Source: Tetrahymena thermophila SB210
Lineage: Eukaryota; Ciliophora; Oligohymenophorea; Hymenostomatida; Tetrahymenidae
Direction: 5' to 3'
Assembly (NCBI RefSeq): GCF_000189635.1
Contig: NW_002476448.1
Location: forward strand, 123,079-187,078
DNA: 64,000 bases
This document shows, piece by piece, positions 51,276 to 61,743 of the stretch. The position numbers and the translations under genes are program-made. Under the pieces are notes generated by a model. It was not told the origin of the DNA. It did not search any database and was given only the letters and a program-made list of their open reading frames with translations. The number at the start of each line of letters is the position of its first letter. Position 1 is the stretch's first letter.

Positions 51276-54200
51276 TCATTTTTCCTGGTAATTACTTTCA
51301 AAAAAAACCTCAAAAAAATGCAACTAATCTATTTATTTAAAAAAAAATTATTTAAGATTTTAAATAAACTAATAATTTACTTTTTTAAGTTGATAAGGAC
51401 ATTTATTTAAGTACATGCATATCTTACTTGATTAATGTTTATTATTTTGAAAGCAGTTTAATATTAGCAACTTTAATGATATTTTTAAGCAGTTTAAGTG
51501 CTTTATAAGCAACTTAAGAGTCATAGAATTGAGCAGAAGATTAATTAACAGAAATTGTTTCATAGTATTTGTTAACATAGGTTATTTATTTATAATTTAA
51601 ACTTTTTATAATCAAACGCAGTGCTTTTTTGTATTTGAATATTTTATAGTAAAATAGAGCTTTATAGTAATAATACTTCTACTAAAGTATTATTTACAGC
51701 TACTTATAATAATCTAATTGATTTTTATAATTTGTAAATACTAGTTTTTTCATTAAATAGAACAATTCTTTAATAATTATACGTTTTAAATGATTTTCTT
51801 CTAACAGTTAAATTTTAATTGAGAGTAATAGAGATAAGGCTTTGTATAAAATAAATTTATTTCTGATATTTTCATTTATTGTTTTAGTTTATGAAATAAT
51901 TGAGAAAATCATATTTCCCTCTTTAATGAGTTGCTTAGAAAATTACACTAAGGCTTATTTTTCATCATTATTTAAAATATTTGAATCATCAAGCTTATTT
52001 ATTTCATTTACTTAATCAAGCTCATCAACAAAGTGTTTGTTTAAATGAAATGATTCTCTTGTTTAAACTCCACAAAAGCTTATTTTGGTATAATTTGTTT
52101 AATTTAGATCGATAGTAGTTTATCGTTTGGTTTAAAAATAATTATTTTAAGCTGCTATAGGACTTAAATCTTATGTTTCTTAAATTTTATAAACTTACTT
52201 ATTAGACTACTTTAGATATAAATATAAGATATTTGCTAATTAAAATTTTCTACAAGAATATATTTAAAGAAAATTTAATTTTTGTTCTGATTATTACTAA
52301 GAATGAATAAATTGTATAGCCTAAAATATACTGAGGTTATTTTCTTTTATCAATGACTGTGTATATTCTTCAAAAATTTAGTTACTAATGTTGTTTGCAA
52401 GATTCATATAGTAAAATGCTTTTTTGTAACTCTTCTAAAGCATATAAAGCACAGATAAGTTATTTAAGCTATTAAGAAATTTTAAAAATAAACTTAATTT
52501 ATTAATTTATTTTATTAATAATTTTAAAGTATTTTTAAGCAATTTAAAGAAATTTCTTTTGTATTTTTTTCAAATTATGAATTTCTATTTTCTTTTTTTT
52601 AATTTTAATTTAAATAGTTGCATAATAAATGTATTATTGAAAAGCTAGTTTATCAACTATTAAAATCTTAACATTAAAGAAATAAGAAATAAGCTAATTA
52701 ATATTTTACCACATTCCTAAACCTGTTTTGTGTGAAAAGGCATAAAAGGTATTGATTGATTTAAAATACTTCTTTTAAATTTAATTGAGATTATCTTCTT
52801 TATTTTACAATTTTTTGTCAACCTTTTCTTAAAATTTCAAAATGACCTTGTTTATTGTGATAATTAAGTTTTTCAACTCTAAAGAAGTTTTCAGTTCACC
52901 TTTTTCGATTTTTGTATTTAAAATGTAAATGCTTGTATTTTATAAATAAATGTTTATTTAAATTAAAGAGCAACATTAATAAATAAATAAATAAATTCTG
53001 TTTGTTTACCTTTCACAATCAGCTTCTTAAATAACTTTGCTAACTATTGCTATCGGTATTTCAAAGTTGTGTTTTAGAAAATATTTTAAAAGCACAAAAA
53101 AGACTAAAATAATAAAAACAATAACTAAAAACATGAAGATGAAGATTGTTTTTACCATAATTTCCATCATTTAAGATACTTCCTAAATATTTTAATCTTT
53201 TTTCCTGTAGGAAATTGACTTAACGTAGTAAGCCACTTTATTGTTGTATTATTCATTAAAATCTCCATAGCATATAAAAATGGGAGTAAACCTCGTTAAA
53301 TATTATTAATTATTTTTAATGATTGTTCTTATCTCACTTAAATTAGCTTGAAAAAGTTGTTTACATGAATTTCCAATAGTGAACTCATCCCTTAAAAAGC
53401 TTGTCTAATTTTCATACATCTACTTCTCATAGTTCATATATTCTTCATTTTAGAATTCTATGTCATAAATATTTTGCTGAATACCTATCATTCATTCATT
53501 CATTTAAAGATATTTAATATATTTAAAATGATTTGTAAATTTATTAAAATATAAAAATTAACAAATTTGCATTCTAAATTATTTGAAATTTAATAACTAA
53601 TTTACTAATATTCATACGAGGATGAGCCATTATGGAGGGAATATAGTCTGTTGAGTTTTTGCTTGGGTTAGTTGATATTAAATAAGAGTATTCTTCATCA
53701 TCATAGTTTTACAAAAATCTAATTTAGATATTCTATAAGTTTAAATCAATAGCTTATACACCATCTTATTAGTAATTTAATTCATCTTGTATAGAAATTT
53801 TTTAATTTTAGGGTCTAACTACTTTAAAAGTTGATGTTAAAGCTATTGTATGCATTCCATAATCTATATACGGCTATGAAAATTAGCTATTTAAAATATT
53901 ATTTGATATAGAAGTAAGTGTATATTTAAAGATTTACTTATAAAAACTGTTATTGGCATCTTGATACCATGGTCTACATCTCCAATCAAGAGGTAAAAGC
54001 CTTTTTTAATTAAAATAAGGACATGAACATGGAGAAGTACTATTTCCACAAGGTTTTAAGGTATGATCTTTATATAAAAAACCATCAAATTAGTCAGTAC
54101 TTCTATAAATATATTCAGGATAGCTTCCGTTAACCTTGGTGCAAGTAAATGGACCTCCAAATTATGTATTATTTAACACACTAATAGCCGTTATTACACT

Positions 54201-55175
54201 CCTAAATATTATAAAATTTAATAAAAAATAAATAAATAAATGATTCCAAACTCGAAACTTAATTAATTACTCAGAAAAAACTTAATAAAATAGTCCATCT
54301 AATTGCCTTACTGAATATATTCTAACAGTTTAAATTATATCTTAATTTTAGTTTATAAAATACGTTTACCAAAATATTTATTATAAATTAGCTTTAATCA
54401 TGTATTATTTTTATTCTATAGCTAAGTCTTCCCAATCTATTTACAAAGCATTTGACCAACTTGAAAACTACGCTTTTACTTTTTAAATATTTATAATTAA
54501 TAAATTATATAATAATTTAAGCAAAGGTATTTAATAAAAATACCATATTATACATCATCATCAAGATAGTTAAGCTATAACAAATAATTATCATAGTTAT
54601 CAATACAAGTTTAATTTTGTTTGCAAAGCTCTATTGGCTGACAATAGTCTTTAAGTTAATAGTGATTTTCAAGTAAAAAATTAGGTTTTTTCTAGTTTTA
54701 CGAAAACCTTTCAGTGCTTCTGTCATCCCATGCAACTAGAATTTTTATTTTTACATATTGAATTAGCAAAATAATGACTATTACTATTATTTATTTTTTA
54801 CCTAAACTATTAAAATTATAGTCATCATTGATTAAATGCTTATTAATCATTCCAAAATTTTGAGAATATGAAGATATTTTTTGGAAAGAAAGTGTAATAA
54901 GAACTTTTTCAGAGATGCTCATGAAGTCTAGATAGTTATTATACCTCAAAAATATTAAATCTTGGAGTTAATTTTTCCTATTTTGTTAATGTTTATTAAG
55001 TAGAATTTTTAGTCAAATTACTTAACAAAAAAGAGAGATATTACGCATTCTACTGGTAGTAAAAGATAATCATAACACCCATAACTAAAGATCCTAAAAT
55101 TACAATGATTGTATAAGGGATGAATATTTATAAAAGCCTTTTTTACTTTTCATTAATAAATATGTTTTTGCACAT
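51276..55175 (-). CDS. Cache-domain two-TM receptor, group D copy 1
   Basis: ATG at 55173-55175 (MCKNIFINEKQKRLLQIFIP), exon 1 55045-55175 (131 nt). A later ATG at 55154-55156 is in another frame. TGA at 51276-51278. WRCRPWY and the Cys-rich stretch (YFNQKR type) are near 53960-54180, the distal Cache half near 53620-53880. TM2 is TIFIFMFLVIVFIILVFFVL followed by LLKYFLKHNFEIPIAIVSK, near 53020-53160. The tail carries AFSHKTGLGMW (about 52710-52745), YSCRKFQLANILY (about 52220-52260) and FYDSQVAYKALKLL (51490-51530), and ends DQLHFFEVFFESNYQEK. A degraded copy of its 3' end lies at 44454-44720. Sensor role inferred from the dCache signature. Confidence 0.87.
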
Positions 55176-56045
55176 ATTTTTTGTCTTAATAATAAATTAG
55201 TTTGTTTTCTTAATCGTTATTTATAAAAATAATGTAAGCACATTTAATTAAAGAGAATGTATTTTTTTAATTGATTAAATACCAACATTCAATTTAATAT
55301 TAAGAAGTTTTAATTAAAAGAAGATAGCCAATAAAAGAAATTATAAAAAATAATATATCAATTTAGTGGACCAGTTTGCTTAACTTATAAAATTCAACCT
55401 TTAAGTTATTAAATTCTTATCTAATTAATCATTTAAAATTAATATAATAATAAACTTTATGAAAATTTTAACATTTTTATTCTCGAAATAGGCATTAAAC
55501 ATTAAAATAATTAAGTAATTGATAAGCAAAATTTAAAAATACTTTGAAATTCTTTTAATTTAATTAATAAAAAATGTTTATCAAACTATCAAAATTTTTT
55601 TCTGGTTCAGTTAGATAGGTATTCAATGATTATAGCATCAATAAATTTTTTAATATTCAAATTAAATAAAAAATTAAATATTATTTCTGTTTGTCTGAGT
55701 CATATTTTCGAAATTTAAAAAACTTAATTTATTTATAATAGAAATTTTCAGCTTTTATCATTTATTTTTAATGCTATATAAAATAAAGACAAAAATTAAA
55801 AATATAAAAGTCAAAACTCAAGAAAATTAATTTTTATTTATTAACTTAATTGAAAATAATCTGAAGCCTTTTAGCAATTGATCATAAACACCAAGTAAGA
55901 TTACATATTTAATATTAAATTGATTTTTTACAATTTAAATTATGATTTAAAATTATATTTTTGTTATAAAAAAATGATAATAGTAAGAATTACTCCTTAA
56001 TTTTATTTTGATTTTATTACTATTTTTAATTAGTTTAATTTAAAC
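55176..56045. other. Spacer between the two group D genes
   Basis: 870 bp of AT-rich sequence. I looked for the receptor last-exon motif and the YD..A.K.LKLL motif and found no convincing copy. A weak resemblance near 55380-55410 (VEFYKLSKLV) is too short to call. It presumably holds the promoter of gene 51276-55175 and the 3' end of the next transcript. Confidence 0.4.
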
Positions 56046-59000
56046 TCATTTTTTGCTTGCATTTTGAAAGAATATTTCAAAAAAATGCAATTAATCTATT
56101 TTTTAGTAAAAAATAATTAAAATTTATTAATAAAATAAAAGCAAAAATTTACTTTTTTATTATTAAGAAGATATTTATTTAAGCATTTCTTAATCTTATT
56201 TTATTTAATTCAATTAAGATTCTTGCAATTCGATACTATTAATCTTAATTATTTCGCAAAGAAGCTTTAGAGACTTATACGAGATATAAGAATCATAAAT
56301 TTAAAATGGTGGCAATTACAGGAAAGATATTCGATTTTTTGAATTAATTTATGTTAAAAAGTTAAAATTTAAACTTTTGATTATGAAACTTAGAGATTTA
56401 GTGTATTTTAGTTTCTTAAAATACATCAAGCCCTTGTAGTAGAAATATTTCTATTAAAATATTTTTTGTAAATTTTTACAATCATGATATTAATTATTAT
56501 ATTTATAGAATATCAACTTTTTTATCTAAATAAGTAGCTCTTTTATAATGATAAATTTAATATTATTTTCTTATAGAAGTTAAAATTATATTGAAAGGAA
56601 AAGAAATAAGACTTTATACATCAAAAATCTATTTATGTCATTTTTTATAATGTTAACAGCTTTATTTTGAGAAAAGATTTATAAAATATCATTTCCTTCT
56701 CTTATTAATTACATAGAATACTATATCAAAACTTATTTATCATCGTTACAAGAAATGGATTGTTTATCGAATCCTTTAATTTCATTTATATCATCATAAT
56801 CATCTAGATAAAGTTTATTTGATATAATCGAGTCTATAGTTTAGATACTGGCTTTTGAATAATTAGTTTAATAACGTTCAAAAATAGTTTATCGATTAAA
56901 TTAAAGCTAAATTTCGTTCTCTAAATTGCTTACATCTAATTGCTATTAATTTTTGCTATTTTATTTGTAAGACTTTTTTAAATAAAGGTATAATATGTTT
57001 GCAAATTAATATTTTCTACAAGAATATATTTTAAAAAAGTTTATTTTCTCTTCTTTTTCAGGTTATAAAAGAATATATTTTATGGCTTCAAATACGCTAA
57101 AACTCCTTTCTTACATTAAGGATTAAGTGTTTTCTTCAAAAATCTAGTTAGTAATTAGATTTGCAATATTCATGAAATCAATTGCTTTTTAATAGTTCTT
57201 TTATAGCATGTATAATACTGAAAGATTATTTAAGCTATATTAACAAAATATTTATTAAATTAATTTGTTTTTTCAATAAAATATTATTAAAACTTAAATA
57301 ATTTTTAATTTAAAATAAAAAATTCCTTTCTATAAAGTTTTAAATAAAATTAAATAAATAAATAAAAGCATTAATTACCACATTCCTAATCCTGTCTTAT
57401 GTGAAAAAGTATAAAAAGTATTTATAGACTTTAAGTATTTCTTTTAAATTTGACTGAAGTTATCTTCTTTATTTTATAATTTTTTGTTAATTTTTTCTTA
57501 AAATTATAATATGACTTTGTTAATTGTGAAGATCAAGTTTTTCAATTCCAATGAAGTTTTCAGCTAACCACTTTCAATCTTAGTATTAAGAATATAAATG
57601 CTTTTATAAAATATATAAATCTAAATCTAAACAGCGATAACTAACTAAATAAATGAATAATAAAAATAAACTTTACCTTTCACAATCAGCTTCTTAAATA
57701 ACTTTACTTACTATGGCTATTGGAATTTCGAAATTATGCTTTAGAAAATATTTTAGCAAAATGAAAAAAATAATGCTTATAAATAAAATAGCTACAATAA
57801 CCAAAATAAATATTGTTTTGACCATAAATTCCATCATTTAAGAAACTTCCTTTGTACTTTTATCTCTTTTTTAATACGAAATTGATTTAACATAGTAAGC
57901 AACTTTACTGCTATATTGTTCATATAAATTTCCATAGCATACGAAAATAGGTGAAAACCTTGTTAAATACTATTATCCATCCTTTACAATAGTTCTTATG
58001 TAGCTGTTATTCATTTGAATCAATTCTTTACATGAATTTTCAATAGTAAAGATTTCGCTTAGAAAGCTAGTTTAATTTGCATACATATACTTATCATTGT
58101 CATTGCTTTATTCATTTTAGAATTCTACATCATAAATATTTTATTGTGTACCTATTTTTAATTTAAAGTTAATTAATTTCTCATAAAATTCTAGAATGAA
58201 TTAAATTAATTTAATTTAAATAATAGGAAATAAACAAAAATTAAATATTATTAAAGCTAAAATTAATTAATTTGAGTTGACTAATATCAAAAATGAATAT
58301 TATTAAATTAAATATTTAGTCTTTGTAATAAATAATTTTTATATTTACTAATATTCATACTAGGATGAGCCATAATTAACGGAGTGTAATCTGTTGAATT
58401 TTTGCTTGGATTAGTTGATACTAAATAAGAATATTCTTCATCTTCGAAATTTTACAAAAATCTAGTTTAGATGTTTTATAGGTATAAATCCATCGCCTAT
58501 ACAGCATCTTACTAGTAATTTAGTTCATCTTGTATTGAATAAGTATTTTTCTATGATTTAACTATTTTAAATGTTGAAGTAGATGCTACAGTTTTCAATC
58601 CCTAGTCAATGTATGGCTAAGAAAATTTACTTTTTATTATTTAAAAAAAAATATATTGAATCATAAAGTTTTAATTTTTTACATATAAAAAGTATCATTC
58701 GCTTCCTAATACCAAGGTCTGCATCTCCATTCAATAGGTAAAAGTCTTTTTTAATTAAAGTAAGGACAAGAGCATGGAGATGTGCTGTTTCCACAAGTTT
58801 AAATATGTTAATTTTAATATTGAAATCCATAGAACTAATCAGTACTTGTGAAAGCATATTCAGGATAGCGTCCGTTACGCTTCACACAAGCAAAAGGTCC
58901 TCCGTAATAAGTATTTTAAGAAAAACTAGATGCCAATAAGTAACTCCTTAATTTGCATTTATAAAATAAAATTATTACAATAGCAATTAAATTTGTTAAA

Positions 59001-59905
59001 AATATAATTTACTCTGAAAGTATTTGATAATATATTCCATCTGATTGTCTTGCAGTGTATATCCTTATAGATTAAATAAAATCATACTTTTAATTTATTA
59101 TATAAGATTACCAAAAAGTTTATTGTAAATTCATTTTAATTAAATATTCTTTTTATGCTGCAGCAAGATCATCCCAATCTATATACATCGAGCTCGACCA
59201 GCTTGAAAATTGTGCTTTTTCTTGAGAAGTTAACAAAAAAAATAAGTTTATAATTAAAGAAAAAAAGAAGTTTACTATATTAAATGTTGTCATCCATGTA
59301 ATTTTACTATAATCGATAGTTGTTAAAGCTATTAATACATGTCTAGTTTTATTAACAAAGTTCTATAGGTTAGCAATAATCTTTGAGTTAACTTTAACTT
59401 AATAGTAAATAATTAGATTTATTCTGATTTTATGAGAATCTTTCTAAGCTTTTATCATCCCATGCAACTGTATGTAGATATATTTAAAACAAACATCATT
59501 TTATTAATAGTTGTTTAGAATACAATATATTTATTATACCTACATCATTAAATTTAGTGTCATCACTTAATAAACGCTTGTTAAGTATTCCAAAAGTCTG
59601 AGAGTAAGATGATATTTTTTGAAACGAAAAAGTTATAATCATTTTTTCTGAGATACTCATGAAATCAAGATACTGATTATATCTCAATAAAATTACATCT
59701 TCTAGCTGGTTTTTACTTTTTATAAGGTATTAAGTAGAATTAATTATCCAAAGAATATTTATTTATAATATTTAATAATAAAATACACATTTTGTTGGTA
59801 GTAAAACGCCATCATAATCCCCATCAATAGATATATTATTATGACTATTGCAGTATAAGGCATGAAAAATAATAGAAGTCTTTTTTATTTTTCATTTAAA
59901 AACAT
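56046..59905 (-). CDS. Cache-domain two-TM receptor, group D copy 2
   Basis: ATG at 59903-59905 (MFLNEKQKRLLLFFMPYTAI), exon 1 59787-59905 (119 nt). TGA at 56046-56048, C-terminus DQLHFFEIFFQNASKK. Exon 2 (about 59540-59700) reads RYNQYLDFMSISEKMIITFS and FGILNKRLL. The extracellular block has RYPEYAFTSTDQFYGFQY, CGNSTSPCSCPYFNQKR and WRCRPWY (58700-58880), followed by the distal Cache exon near 58360-58620. TM2 is KTIFILVIVAILFISIIFFI with LKHNFEIPIAIVSKVI, near 57690-57830. The tail includes AFYTFSHKTGLG-type and CRKYQFANILY-type sequence, and YDSYISYKSLKLL. It is the most upstream intact member of the array in this window. No frame break was seen. Confidence 0.87.
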
Positions 59906-61743
59906 ATTTTTGCACCTTCTTGTTTTCATCTATCTTATTTAATTGCTAATAATATATCAATCTAACTAATTTATTATTTAATTAATTAATTGATTGATTG
60001 ACTAAGTAAATTAAAGATTTTAGTGAATCAATTTAGTGATAAAAACAGATTAATATTTATTCAAAAGATCAATAAGTATTTATCTCTATATTTATTTATT
60101 TTTTTGTTTGTTTGTTTGTTTTTCAAATATCCATAGTTTATTTAATTTGGGTTTATTAAAGGAAATTAGAAGTAAATTAGTAAATCAAAAATTTGAGCAT
60201 GTATTAAATTCCAACTTACTTTTCATTATTTTATAATTCTGTTTATTGTAATTTAAGTAATATTTTTTATCACAATTTTATTTAATATTGGATCAATTAA
60301 ATATTCCACTCACTCTCTTTTTTTCTTCATTACTTTAACTGAAGAAATTCTTAAAAAAAGATACACATTCTCAAATGCCTTAACATTTTCAATAATTAAT
60401 TATCTTAATTACCATTTATATGGATATTCTTTTTTTTACCACCTTTATCCTGAAAAACTAATCAATAATTAATTTTTGGATATTCAAATTTTGATACTTG
60501 AAAACTATTAAATAAAAATAATTCATTTAATTTATTAATTTATTAATTATAACTAACTACCATCATTGATTGGTTCTTACCATAAAATTCAAAATAAGAG
60601 AGAAGATGTAAAGTTTAATTTTAACCACAAACTCTTTTAAACTACTTTCATTAGTTTATTCACATTAATTTATCTAATAACTTTTGATCATTCTAATATT
60701 TTGTTTACTTAGTATCCAGCAAGTAAATTAATTTACCATTAAATTTAAAAAAATAATTTTGCTCAATAAATTTTGATTTTAAAAATAAAATTTACATGAA
60801 GTAAATATGGAAATATATTTGAAGCTGTTTAGAATTTAAATTTTTGTTGAGCTAAATAAAGCTCAAAAAATTCTTAATTATTTTAATTTTAAAAGTAAAA
60901 AAACTTACATATTAAGTATTTTTAATCTTTAATTAGGTAGGTAGTAACAGTAACTTATAAGGATATAAAAAATTAATAAAATTATTTAGTTTTATTTAAA
61001 TTATATATATTAATCTATTAGAAATGTAGCACTTCTTAGTAGTCTTAAAAATGTTGAAGGGAACAATAATATTTAATTGATTGATTTGATATGAACTAGT
61101 TTGATTAATTAAATCAGTATCTTTTTTTAGTTTAAATTTGTAATTTAAAATACTAAATATTATTTTTATAATTTGATTTTGCTTAATATTATTATGTGTA
61201 AAATCATTTTTTTAAAAAAAATATTAATTATTCAAAATACTTTTCGAAAATTACTAAATCACAAAAATTAAAATAAAAAGTAAAATTTGATTTCTCCCTA
61301 AGGTTTTATTTAAATCATGGTATCTAATTAATTAATCATGATAAATAAAAAAAGGATAGAAATATGATTCATGGATAATATTTAAGATAATAATATAACT
61401 GGCATATAAAAGCTTGGTATTTTTTTAATTTAATAAGATATATTAAACTAAAAGTTCCAAATTATTTTATCGTTTTTGGAGAATTCGGAGGGTTTGCTTA
61501 AGAGGATTTAATTTATTTAAGTAAATTTAATTTTTAAATTTTTTTATTTTTAATAAATAATTTATTTACTTACAAAAATATGAATGATATTTATAAATTT
61601 AAAATCAATAATAACAACTATAAATCTATTTATATTTTAGGTTAAAAACACTTTTTAAAAATATTAAATAATAAAATATATCATATTATTCAAACATTTT
61701 ATATTGATTCATCCTTTTTTCACCAGCTGTTTATCATGAGAAA
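59906..61743. other. Long spacer between the receptor array and the LRR gene
   Basis: About 1.8 kb, very AT-rich, with a (gttt)n tract near 60103-60122. The only coding-like piece I found is a possible TM2-exon relic at 60581-60690, listed separately. A slightly less AT-rich patch at 61470-61510 (ggagaattcggagggtttgc) was examined and not recognised. The spacer marks the end of the receptor family in this window. Confidence 0.45.
60581..60690 (-). pseudogene. Possible relic of a receptor TM2 exon
   Basis: On the minus strand this stretch reads KSYQINQCEQTNESSLKEF and then VVKIKLYIFSLILNFM. The order (KS.., a polar stretch, then EFxVK and a hydrophobic run) resembles the approach to TM2 in gene 56046-59905 (VKSISYQKRDKS, then MMEFMVKTIFILV). 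It then reaches a GTAAG, where the intact genes continue without an intron. No other exon is attached. The match is short and AT-rich, so chance is a real alternative. Confidence 0.3.

Noticed and set aside
51183..51410. Plus-strand 75-residue open frame
   Set aside because: It overlaps, on the opposite strand, the last exon and the end of the cytoplasmic exon of gene 51276-55175; it is Leu/Lys/Phe-rich by composition and not conserved in frame in the copy at 44380-44560.
58627..58857. Minus-strand 76-residue standard-code frame
   Set aside because: It is in a different frame from the conserved exon of gene 56046-59905 that contains CGNSTSPCSC and WRCRPWY.
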